Source of the DNA: Scortum barcoo
Lineage: Eukaryota > Chordata > Actinopteri > Centrarchiformes > Terapontidae
DNA length: 64,000 bases
Direction: 5' to 3'
Assembly: GCA_023238725.1 (NCBI GenBank)
Contig: CM041538.1
Span: 8,616,880-8,680,879, forward strand
This document shows positions 50,301 through 62,900 of this stretch, one piece after another; within the stretch, counting starts at the first letter, position 1; each line of letters starts with the position of its first letter. Both the position numbers and the translations under genes were made by a program. The notes beneath the pieces were generated by a model that did not search any database, was not told the DNA's origin, and worked only from the letters and a program-made list of their open reading frames with translations.

Positions 50301-53300
50301 CTCGTAGAGCCGGTGTGTGTGTGTGCATGTGTGTCAGTATGTTTATATTTTTAACATGCAATCTCCAGATGCTCATTTCAACAGTCCCGCTGCCACGCAG
50401 TTGTAAAAGTGAGAAGTGTGCTTGGGAGCAGCCCAGGTGGCACTTAACAGTCTCATTTCACCGGCAGTTCCAGAAGAGATAAGCTGTAAATGGACTGTGC
50501 AAGGAAAATGCTACTCATATGATCCTGAAGAGGTCTTTTAAGAGGTAAACAAACCACTATCTCCGCAGAATAGAAGAAGGTGAGGAAGAGGGGAGGTAGA
50601 GGTGGAAGGAAACAAAATATGGCAAGGTGTCCCTAAAGATGGCCGGACGTTCCCACATCACAGTGTTTGACCTTCAGTGTATGACACCTCAGTGCAGTCT
50701 TTCCCCTGACTTAGCCTCAACGGCATCTGTACTCTTCAACAAGGCTTTTAAAACATTTGGAAGTGGCTCGAGATGAAACGTAAAGTCATTATAACTCATC
50801 CAGAGGGAAACGTAATTGTTTATCCCAAATTGAATGGAAATCCATCCACTTACCAAGACACTCCATCAGCCGCTTCATGTAAGGTCAGTTCCAAGACTAC
50901 CTCGTTTTCTGTGTCTTGAACAACTTGGAATAATTCTTTCAGCGTTGCTCCTATCTGTGACAGAAACTGGTCCGTCTTCATGAGTCAGAATTCAGACACA
51001 AAATATACAGCTTGTTTGTGAAGGATTTTCACACAAAAAGTTTTATTACCTCATGACTTGTAAAATTCAGTAACTAGTGTTGTCTCTTTCATTTTGAAAG
51101 TCAAGTTTCAAAAAGCCTTCTGAACCTACACTATGTCTTAGAGATAGGTGAGATGTGCGATGGGTAAAAAGGCCTCTGACCCGTATAACAAAACAGATAT
51201 TACAGCTCATATTTAATTTATTATTCGGGGGTTTCTGAACTAAATGTATTATAGACATGTCGGGTTGCACACCTGCTTTTGCTGTGCTCCAACAGGACAA
51301 AGTTACCAGTATTGTTTTCATGCATCTGGGGAGCAGAAAAGAGCACAGGATGCCTAACTCCGCTCCAGCGATCACAGGATTGCTATGTAATACGTAGTAA
51401 TATAATAGGAGGGATGGTATTGCAGAATTTCAAATACCTCCTGTCATAAATTAAACCTAAAGATTAAAGACATCATAGTGCTAATGCAGCGCTCCCGTTT
51501 CTCAAGAAGAATTCTCACTATCTGAGCTACTGGCAGATTTACAGTCCGTATCAAGAGTATACGTGGCAACAGCGAGCAGCGACCCGGAGTCGAAGCTTTG
51601 GATCAAGCTGATCTTCTGGTTGCTCGGTCAGCGCAATGTCGATACCTCTGTTTGCATATAAGAGAGAGAAGATGGCAAACTATCAGACAGGTTGGGTGTG
51701 TGTGGGGGTGGGGCGGTTTAAGCGATCCTAGCAGGTGTAAATGTTGGTCCACCATCAGAACTTTTTTTTAATCTCTCTCTAATGGCTCTGTTAATGTCAG
51801 CTTCTCCTCTTTCTTTCCTCGCTCTTCTCTTGTTTGTCTGTTGCCTCTCTGAAAATTTCCCCCTTCTCTCCCTCTTTCTGTTTAATTATCCCTCCTTCCA
51901 ACCTTTGATTTCCCTTTTTGATATTTTCCCTACCTCTTCGACGAAGTCTCATCCTTCATTTTTTGTTTCCTCCTCCTCTTCTCCTTTGATATTCAAGGAC
52001 AGATGAGGGGGTCTTTGGGTGCCCTCAGTATCTGTTTCCAGTACTGTACTTTCCAACTGTTTAAAGCTTGATCCTGTAATCTTAAAGTTTTTAGTCAAAT
52101 AGGATTTCTTCAACTAATCAGCTACTTAGTCTAACCTAAAAAGAAATAAATCTCAAATGGTTTTTCCAGTGTTATTGTCCCTCAGTGCATACACGCACTT
52201 ATGCTGCAAGATCTCTTTAAAGTTTGGGGCTCATTAGAGACCAAATAATTATTGGTATGCAAGAGATGTGACATCATTTCCAGCATGAGTAATGCAGTAA
52301 ATAACCCATAATCTCTAAAAAAAATGTAGTACTTCACCGTTATAAACTGAATACTGAACAAGGAAACAGAGTGAGCAGCTCTACTGTGATTATTGAACAG
52401 AGCAGCGCTGCACCATCATTAGAAACCTATACAAATGCAGTCAGCAACTCGGTCCTCATTGAGTCATGCATGTGTATTTATTTTATCCTTTATCTTCAAG
52501 AAAGTGCCAGACAGTATACAAATTGAACATTTAAGCCAGTAAGATAGACTTGTACACTTATACATTTATACTTATACACACGAGGGAGGCCAGAACATTA
52601 GAGACACCTCTATTAATGCAGTGAGTGCAGTACATTTCTCAGGCGTCTCCCTCATCACGAAAGAGCTACTGGACACCAAACAGGATATCAAAATCCACTC
52701 TGCGTATTGATATCACAATCAAATCCACGTGGATAGAGCTTTTTTTAAACCACTCTCAATTCTCCCACTAGCATGTTGCCCGCTGTATCACTGCTATTCA
52801 CTGAGGGATTGCAGCACATTAGACAGGGTATTACTCTTGACGCTGGAGCTCGCGCCACAGCAAGCCTCTTCAAGGTAATTGTACTCACTGGGCTTTTTTT
52901 GAATGGCGTATGATTGCCTCCTCTGTGCATGTACGTGGTTCCTGCAGCTTAATATCATGGATTTTATAAACAGTGGATGGCTGCTGAACACGGCAGGTGC
53001 TGCCTTATTTAGAGGCGTCTGCCTGCTTCGCTCTGTGCTCAAAGACGCCGGGCTTCATGTCTTTTTCTCCAGTAACTTACTGAAGATTTGTATCTCCAGA
53101 ATAGGAAAAATTCTATTTTTCTCTCTCACAAGACCCCCTAAGGTTGCTTTGAGATGATGCAAGTTATATATTTCAGTTTCCTGCTGGGCTAAGGCAAAGA
53201 AAAAATGTCAGGTTGCAGTCAAAATTCAAAGAAACATCAATACACATCAGTTTGAATCTTTCTCAAGGACACTCACAGGCCCATTACTGGTGCTGTATAT

Positions 53301-53859
53301 CTGTTGAATTGTCTCCAGGATAATATTTAATTACTGCACAGAGAACAATCCCTTTTGGGCAGTATGGTAATCAAGAAAGCATTCCTACAATACATTATTA
53401 ATATGCATATTTAATGGAAGAATTATTTAAGGCACAGTGCATTCATTTTGGGGCATTATTCTTAATATTCTGTGCTTGTATTGTTGTTCGTGCTTGTGTC
53501 TGCAAGTCCGGCCTTTTTGCAAAAAAAAAAAAAGATTTTTTTTGCCCTCATTAAGACGTCTGATCAGATTCGAAGCACTCCTCCCTGCTCTCTCCCGCTC
53601 TCCCTCTCTCCTGCTCCCTCGTTCTCATATGTTTTTTTGATGTTGAATTCAAAGAGGCTGCAAATGTATTTTTTATCTGGCACACATTTCGCCGAGCGTC
53701 CTGCCCACCCCTTCTATGCAAAGTGGGTTGAAGGAGAATGGTAATGACTTCGGCCTTATGGGACTCTAAATGAGTGAAGTTCAAACGGGGCCTGCACATC
53801 ACAGCACCTGTCAATCAAACCGGGCCGGTGCCAGGTCTGCAAGCAGAGGGAGCCAAAGA

Positions 53860-53909
<50 letters not shown>

Positions 53910-56900
53910 ACATGTGTGTCTGTATGTTGCTAAGCCAGTGTGGGGGGTGGGAGGTGTTGGTCGAAGGGATGGATCAAAGCACCCAGGCTTGGTGCAGTGC
54001 AGAACGGGAAAGCTGCTCCTCCGCATACCTCCCCCTTTGTCAGCCCTTAGCTACAGAGATATGGGCTCTGGAAAGAGGCCCTACACACAACTGCACGCAC
54101 ACACAGGCACACACATATAAGACACACATTTTAAAATAACTTATGCTGTTACTTAACACCAGAACAAATGACTGAAAATAATAATCCGTGTGGGGATGTT
54201 TGTGGAAAAAGCAGCACGTTAAAGATGTGTTGATCGCAACACGTGTCTCAATTCTCTCAACACCTCTTTAACACGTGGGTGCATGTGTGCAAGCGCATCA
54301 AGGACAACGCTGCGTCACTGAGACACATCTTTTACACTGCAACAGAGCTCCTTGTAGAGGCCGCTTACAGTGCAAACAAGCGACTCTGCTGGGAATTATG
54401 ACTAGCATTTGTAGGGATAATACATCTGTCCAGTATGAGCTCATTCACATAGGGGTGGTATTACTGATCCTTTTTATTTATTTATTTATTTTTTTTCCCT
54501 CAAAGCTTTGCAAGTGCATGCATAACTGCCATCTGTGACGTCTTCTCAGCGCAAACAGTCACATTATTTATTTAGAGGGGAAGAGCATATTAAAAAATAT
54601 AGCTGATTGGGTCTTAATTGAATTGATAATCACACAAGAGAGACAGATATGTGTAAATCAGCTGTCCTTAAGACTTGAATTCTGTGGCGCATTAAAATTT
54701 AGAGTAAATGACAATGCCACACAAGCTTAAGTCAAGCTTGAGGTCAGCCCAGTATTGTTTTAGTTTTAAAGGCCTGACGTGGCTTGCCAGAAGTACTTAT
54801 ATCACAGGAAAACAGTGGTTCAACGGCAAACTGTGATTTTTTTACGCCAAATCGTCTGTTGTCTGTGTTGAAAATGAGACGAGGGAATTAAAACATTTGA
54901 CATAGAGACTGATAATCTAAGTTGCAGCTCTGTGACTTGAATCAAATTAAGTGGGCAGCCCTTCTTACAATCACATTCAGATGTATTCAGGGAACTGGGT
55001 ATTGGCTCTGTTGAGAGAGAGAGAGAGGCAGAATTCAAGCAGTTTTCCATGGAAAACATTATTCACCAGCCGTAACTCCAAGTTTATTATGAGGTCTGGG
55101 CAACAGATGATATAGCCAGCGATACAATGCAGCTCAAATATAACAAGCAGCGTCTGCTAGCTTCAACACATGTTTCACGTAATTGGATTAAATTCATGGC
55201 TTCATTTAGATTTCTTCACTATTTGTGCAAATTGTGGAGATCTGAGTCATTAGGTTTTTTTATTTTTGTTAAAACGCAAACACACACAGAAAGCCAGAGG
55301 TATTTGCAAACCTGTGAGGTTGGTTTTATTGGAAATAAAGCTGTGGAGCATTAAATGTGTGACTGCTGAGAGAAAAGTCAGAGCTGCTCCACCAACAAAT
55401 GAGCTCTATAAAGTTCTCAAACGTTGCCTGTTTGTGTGCGTTTAGGTTTGATGGAAACTTCAATACCAACGTCTCCAAGACCATCTGCTGTGACAGACTT
55501 TCCCCCACCGTTAACAGCCGAGCTTTCAACCCTGGACGGGACCTCAACTCAGGTTTGACACACACACACACACACACACAACACAAACTCACTAAACACA
55601 TTAGACCACCAGACCACCAGAATTTGTAATTTGAAAACTGACCTGGTTTGACAAATGAAACATGGACACAAAAAGATTAAGCCATTTAAAATTACAGATC
55701 CATTTTTTTAAACTCTGGAGTGCACGCCAAATCCTGAATAATTTAACAGCAGTTGCTGTGGCAACTTGTTTTTAATGAACAAACTGTATTATCTTTTCTA
55801 TTGTTATTATTTTCTAAAACATTAAAAGGAGAGATCTGGAAAGATTGGAAAGGAAAGATTGATCTGAGATGGAAATAAATTAGCTTTGCCTGTCCACAGA
55901 GATGTTTTTACAGTCTCTCCTGTGCCGGCTCACTCACACTTTCTCCCCTTTCTCTCTCTCTCACTCTCCTGTCTTTTCCTCCCTTTTGTTTTGAAATGAT
56001 TTTTATAGCCTGAGATCAAATGCACTTTGTTTGACTTTGAACTCTGTCTGCAGTTGTATTCAGATAGTGTGTGTTTTTATCATCTTGTTGTGAAGGGCTT
56101 TGTCAGTTCTTTGTTTCTGTCCTCATTTTACCTCAAATGGAAACTCTATCAGTTGTCACAAAAAAAAAAAAAAAAATCAGCCGCGTTATTCGTGTTGTTA
56201 TGCCGCGCACGCCAGTAACCTCGACATCGTCCTCACAAGTCGTATGCAAGGGAGAGCGAACGGAAAACAGTTTGATTATGTCCCCACTGCTCCCACAACA
56301 CATTTATTGAGGCTCCAGATTGCATAAGCACATTGCTGAACGTTGCCATGTAAAACCCACACGTGTCTGTGCCGCATATGTCAGCCTGCACTTGATTAGG
56401 AGGAAAATGGGACGAATTGGCTGAAAAACGGGCAAAGGCCAACTTTCCCCAGCTGGTTTTTCTGTTCTGCTGCCATGGCTTGGTAAGCGGTGGGTTCTCT
56501 TTGCCTCCAGAGAAGAATTATCAAGCTGCAGCGCATGCGTTCAGGACACGTACAGCCTGTGTTTCCCAGAGTATCGGACCACTTTCCCAGCCTCACTTCA
56601 CCTTCCAGTTCCAGTCCAGCACACAATGTAAGATCACTCCCAGCTTCCTCCAGGAATTTGGGATTGTCTGGTCACAAGATTTAAAACCTGTAAGATTGAA
56701 AATTGTCAAAATGGAAGAACTTTTCTTATTTTACTAAAAAATAAAAAATATAAATAAAAATAATCATTTCATTTTGTTTCATTACCAAGCAATGTCAAAT
56801 AAAAATCCAACTTTAAATTCACTGCTTCATTGCTCTAACCAAACTTCTCTATTTGAACTCACTAAAAGTTATGTTTCTATTGTAATACATAAACCTTGTA

Positions 56901-59900
56901 GGGCACTAGGTGCTATAGTAGGCAGCACTACAGTTACCTTTAAAGACTGGATTCAGGGGAGAAAAAGTTGCTACCTGGCTGTCTTGCTTACTGCAGTAAA
57001 TAGTAAATTAACTCTCATTCATGTTGCTGAAATTTTGAGCTCAGAGTTTTAAAAAAATTGCTGCGAATTGAATCATTTTGGGAACAATAATTGCCAAAGA
57101 AGATCCGGGAGAGACTGTTTAAAGACATCAGTATGCTGATTTAGGCCAAAAAAGCACTTTGGATGTGTTCGGAGGACATTAGATACAAATTAGTTTATCT
57201 GAAGCATACTGAACATTTTACTCCTCTATAGTACCTGGATGTTGCAGTCGCTCCCTCTTCCTCTCCTTATTACAGGAAACCTCCAACATCATTTGCTCCT
57301 CTATTTGTTCTTCTCCCATTGCTGCGCCCCCCCTCCTCCCATTTTTTTTTCTCCCCAGACATCCCGGCCCACTCCTCTCTCTGCAAACCATTCATAATGA
57401 CTGCCATTCATAACACGTCACCATAGGCTGGGTTTTATTTTCCTTACAAGCCAGTCACGGCGAGTTCATGTTACCGCCCTCCCCCTCTCCCCCCCTGCCT
57501 CCCCCTCTCCTCTCCCTGTCTCCCTCTCACACTCAGCCCTCCTTGACCCCCACGTTCCCAGCATATTCATTCTCTCCCATTTGTCTCAGCGCAGTCTAAA
57601 CAAGCGGGAAGGAGGGGAGGCGGGGGGGAGCGGGTGAGAGAGTGAGGGATAATTGAGAGGGAGAGAATGATGAATGAAGGGGAAGAAAGGAGGGGTGAGA
57701 GCTGAGTGAGATGGAGTAATTGTATCAAGGCCGCAGTGTATTCCTTCCATCTTCGCTCCTCCTATCTTCCATTTTACTCTTTTTTTTTTTTTTTTTTTGG
57801 GAGGGGGGGGGAAGGGGAGATAGGAGAGAGATGGTGGATGTGGGAGGCATCAGTAGTGATACCAGCAGGGAGATGACTTTGGTGGAGTGCTGTGTCATCA
57901 GAGGACAAGTCAGGGCCATCTTCTTTATTAATTTTTTTTTCCTTTTTTGCACCGTTCATCCTGTGCACTTTCATCTGTGTGCAACTTGTCCCTCAGCCAT
58001 TGCCACACTAGCACCGACCATGGCAAGTAGTTGCCAAGCTGGGAAACTACATTAAATTGAACTGGAATCTAAAAATTAGTTCACAGCTCACGGAGACGCT
58101 CACTATGATCAATGTGTGGTCTGTTTTACTTCTCCTCTGTTCTTTTTTTTTTTTTTTTTTTTTGTAACACTGTCAGACATTAATGGTCCCCAGAGGATGA
58201 ATCAATAATTTCTGTGATACCCCTGACTTTCCATCCAGTCACCATCAGGTACATTGCTGTGAGATTATCTCCACATCTAGTGAATGGATTTGCACAGACA
58301 CTCTTAATATATAGCCATGCATATGGATCCCAGGTGATGCATCCCAGTGACTTTGTTGAACCTTCCTCTAGTGACAGCACGAGAATCACAAAGGTTTCCG
58401 GTGAAATGTGTGGACGACGACTGGTCGTATTGCCATGACATTTATTTCTGACCGGATGAACTGTAACAACTCTGGTGGTCCCTTCGCTTTCCATGTAGCG
58501 CCACCATGACCAAAAAGACCCATCAGCCTTAGCTGTACTGTGTCTTGTGCTAATTGGCAAAAGTTGACATGCTAAAATAAGAAGGGCAACATGGTAAACT
58601 TTACCTTCTAAACATTATCATTTTGAGCATGTTAGCATTGGTGTGCTGTAGACTCTTGATTACTCCCTCAGATAAGGAGGAATACATTAGGAGATGCAGA
58701 AATGTTACCATCCTTTAAAGTAAACTGTTGAACTGCTGTCTTGTTGTTGATGTAGTTGGTAAACAACATCACGTCTGTTTCTTGGATTGCAAATGTTCAC
58801 GCTGAGAGCTGCCGTTGTGCAATCCCCGGCACCGCCAAGCAGGCCGGAATGAAGATTCACCGTGTGGCGCTTTGAGTAGATCCATCAGCTTTCTTCGCGA
58901 TATCTCGATCGTTCTCCACCAGCGCGCAGTCGAGCTGGTTATGTGGTGTGGATGAATCAAAGCAGGTCATTACAAATAAATGGCAGCATTAAAGTTGCAG
59001 GAAGATGGGTGCCATTTGGGTCCTATTTCCTCGGCTCGTCCATCTGTTTCTGGGGAGATCTAAACATCTGTGGCAGAGTGGAGCACTGCAGCCTGACAGA
59101 TTGTATACAAAGCCCTTCTTCCACTGTCAATACATCTGAGTGTTTCCTGTTTATATGAGCCGCAGAGATGGATAGAGTGACTGGGCGGGGGTGATGTGTG
59201 CGTCTTAAAAAAAAATCTTCGCCAAGAGGTCCGTTTTGGTGCCGTTTATAATGTTTGGCAGTTGGACCATTTCACTGTTGTTCTGTAACTTCTCGGTTTG
59301 TGTATATATTTGATATGTTTTGCATGTTCGTGTTAGTTGAATGTCTAACGTGTTTTTCCACCCTACCCATTTAAAAAAAAAAAAAAAAACTTTGGTTCTC
59401 GTAATATTGCTGGAAGGTCATAACAGGTTGTCTTTAGCAGGTGAATAATTTCAATGTGATCTCAAGCCAAGAACCACATTTGGGGGGACTGTTTAGACCC
59501 AGCTGACATGCAAGAATGGATGTTAGCATGCCTGGCAAAGACCGTAGACTTAATTAACAAGATATTTGAAATCCTGCGCCGGTCCGTGGAAATAACAAAT
59601 AGTTGGCTAAATGGCAAAATAGTTGGTGAACGCATGCAGCTGCTAATGACCTGCAGAAACCACAATGAGTATTTATTAGCAGGAAGTAATCAAACATTGT
59701 AATTCCTGGCTCAATCAAACCAAGTTCCCTCTTAGAAACTATTATATTGGACTGTATGTTACAGATTAATTCCTTGCCAAAAACCAGGAGGAGTCTTGTG
59801 TAGCTGCTAGGATTTAAGCAAAGATGTAAAACAGGAATGTAAAGCGTTAAATATCTCTGTATCCAGAGACTCTAAACGGTGTCAGCCTGCTATCTGATTT

Positions 59901-62900
59901 GCATCTTAACTAGATTTGTGCTAAACCTAATCTAAATCTAAGTCTACATATAGGATTAGTTCATTTCATCTGCTGTTTTAGGACTTGATTGCATTCGTCA
60001 TGGTTGGTTTGCATATCTTCAATTTTTCTACGAAGAAAAAACTTATTTAGGAGCCGCATTACTTATTTCAGGTTATTCTAATACAGCCTCTTTGAAGGCT
60101 ACGCTCTGTTTTTCCTCTCTGTCTCTGTATTCGCCTGGTAAAAGGCCCAAAGTTTCTATTTGTGTCTCCCTCCCTAACACCAGCCCTCCCTCCTCCCCGC
60201 GTCTCTTTGTGAAAGGCCGTTTTGTGTTGCAGCGAGCGGAAAGGAAGTTGCTGGCTTTGTGATGGGATCTCTGTGAAGATACTGTTGACTCTGTGAGCCA
60301 GTTAAAAAAAAAAAAAGAAAGAGAGAGAGAAAAAATCTGTCTGTTAGTGTTGAGTAAATACTCAGTGTCTCTGCAGAGGTTGTAGTTAAGGCTGTTTTTT
60401 CAGCTTGCCCCGGAGTCAGGGGTACGACACGCAGATCAAAATCTGGTATCCACATGAAAGAAATGTACTGTACGCTTCCTAGTGGCTCAACAGTCCAAGC
60501 TTCTTTTTCTTCAATGAGTTAATTTATTCTATGAGAGGTGTGAATGGGAGGGGGGTGCATTTACATGCGTATACTATATGTCCAGTCAGAAAGGAAGGTT
60601 TTCAATTTGATTTGCCAAAGATCTGAATTGGGTGCAAAAAGGCCAATCCGAGGTAAAGCAGACGATTTACAGCAGCTCGTAAAAATGGCTGACTGCAGTT
60701 CCCCAAGTTAAGTAGTAAAGTAAACATGTTTTGATTGTCCTTTACAGTAATCCTTATATTAGTTTTCTAATGTGTTCTGACAGAACGGAAAGTGAATATT
60801 TGAGGCAGCACGACGGCATGCCAAAGGATCATCCCAGTTCCGTTATTTAATAGTTCCTAGCTCGTCGTTCCAGTCCGCCAACGTAAAGGAGCCAAAGTTC
60901 ACGTTATCTTGACGAGCGAGGAGGGATTCCTGAGGAGACACGAGCGAGGACGCTGCAGCCGATCGCGATTATCTCAATTGTTTTGCTCCCTAGTTTTAGA
61001 TTTGATTTCTGATCTCGCTGAAGTGATGGATGTGTAGGTCTCATTAGGAAAAGAAACGCAAACAATGTCTTCATTCATGAGTTTAGTTTTTTCTCATTTT
61101 AATGTCAGTGATCTTACAGTCAGAGTGGAACATATAGAGTTGAGCATAAACAGTGTGACTCATTAAACGTGGAGTGTGTGTTTTGTTTTTTTTTGTTTTT
61201 TGTACTAATCCCGTGTTGTGAGTGGTTTCTGTAAATCTAAACAAAATGAAAAGTACTTTAGAAGTTATTTACTCATATGCCTTCTTTCGTTCCCTTCTGC
61301 CTGCTCCCATTCCCCCTTTCTCTCTTTTCCCCTTATTCTTCCCTCTTTTTTTTAACACATGCTTCTCTGTCTCTTCCCTCCACAGTGCTGGCAGACAACC
61401 TGAAGTCCAACCCGGGGATAAAGTGGCAGTACTTCAGCTCAGAGGAGGGCATCTTCACAGTCTTCCCCGCCCACAAGTTCCACTGCAAGGGGAGCTACGA
61501 GCACCGCAGCAGGTAGAGACCGACTTCTCCTTCTGTCCGACACTCGCTTTTCTTTCACCGTCTAGCTCAAAGTTACAGCCGAACGCACAGTTAGTCAAGA
61601 GATATCTCTGACTTACTCAAAGTATCAGAACCGCATCAACTTGTTTCTGCGCTCACCCCCCCCCCCTCCTCCCCACTCTCCTCCTCACCCCTCCCCTCTG
61701 TTCAATGCTGCAGGGGTGGCCCAGAGGGCACGTTGATGGCATGCCGACCTCACACACCCTGACCACACATGCCCTCGGCGGTAATGTGGCTCTGCACCAC
61801 TAAAGCCTGTTAGAATTTCACACCTCCAGTGTTGTGGGTTTTTATGTGGCCACGGCTGAACGACATCTCTCTTTCTTGTCTGTTCTTCCTATAGTCTTTT
61901 GTCTCTGTGGTGCATTTTCCAATTTTCTCCCACTTTTTTCTTTTTTCTTTTATTTGATCATGCCTTTCATTTTCCCCTTCTTGCTGTTCAAGTCAGTGAG
62001 CTGGCATACAGCCATGAAAGAAATGTCATTTCTTGGAATGCTTCAAGTGTGAATGAGGCTTTGTGAGTACATCACTCCCCTTTTCCACCCCGTGTTAGTG
62101 TCTCCTTGTCCAGCAGACCACACACATACTGGCGCTGACCCCCCTGCAGCCCTCCAACCCCCCCACCAAGCCAATAATACACGTATATTAGCACATTCAT
62201 GACATATTTTAGGCCAGCTATTATGCCACCAGAGGACTGACAGTGAGCACATACTCTGCTCATTTATCTTTTAAACACTGAGGGTCCCTGTTAAGATCAT
62301 TTCTTTGCTTTATTTGGAGGGATTTATGTGGGGGATTATGTTAGCTGCTGATTCCCCATATAGTTGTGGGAAGTCGTGCACACATGTTTTTTTGATAAAT
62401 AACTCGCCTATGATGGTGTGAAATACACCAAGTGTTGAACCCCCACCAGAAATAACAGTAAAAAGGAGGCGATCTCTTATGAGAACTGCTCGGTGCAGAC
62501 CGGACAAGAGAATAAAAGTCTGACCTAAGCCGCCTAGTAAAGATGAGGAAAAGGTGAGAGAGAACGACACGGTGTTCAGTTAGCAGATCCCTGAGACAGT
62601 TGCAGAGTCACGTCACAGCTTTCAGTAAACATTTGCTCCAGCTCATAGAAAAATACATCACGTGTCTCCATAGTTGGTGCACCTAAATCTGATATTTACC
62701 CACAGCTCCTCATGATCACTGTATTATCACTAATCCTGTTACAGTATATGTTAGCATTGCCCTGGATTATATCACTGAGAAGTCAAGAGTCCCATCTCAA
62801 CGTGCATGTTTGCGTGTATTTTGCAGGCCCGTGTACGTGTCTGCGGTGCGCCCCCAGTCTAAGCACATCGTGGTGATGGTGGACCACGGAGCATCTGTGA

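Larger units (their letters stand above)
48048..55445 (+). other. cachd1: cachd1 intron 3 (7.40 kb)
   Basis: The intron runs from GTGAGT to a GTTTAG acceptor. It contains CA repeats at 48067-48111 and 48239-48262, a CT repeat at 48977-49002, a long GT repeat at 53861-53907 and a conserved-looking AT-rich block around 54600-54760. No exon, RNA gene or clear transposon is supported; 49,000-53,800 is otherwise unremarkable to my eye. Confidence 0.85.
55553..61385 (+). other. cachd1: cachd1 intron 4 (5.83 kb)
   Basis: The intron runs from the atypical donor GTTTGA to CCTCCACAG. It contains a CA repeat at 55557-55580, poly-A and poly-T tracts, a C-rich block (57478-57520) followed by a G-rich block (57606-57634), and an old dispersed repeat at about 58180-58670. 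The stretches 55,700-57,200 and 58,700-61,200 contain no supportable gene or RNA. Confidence 0.85.
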
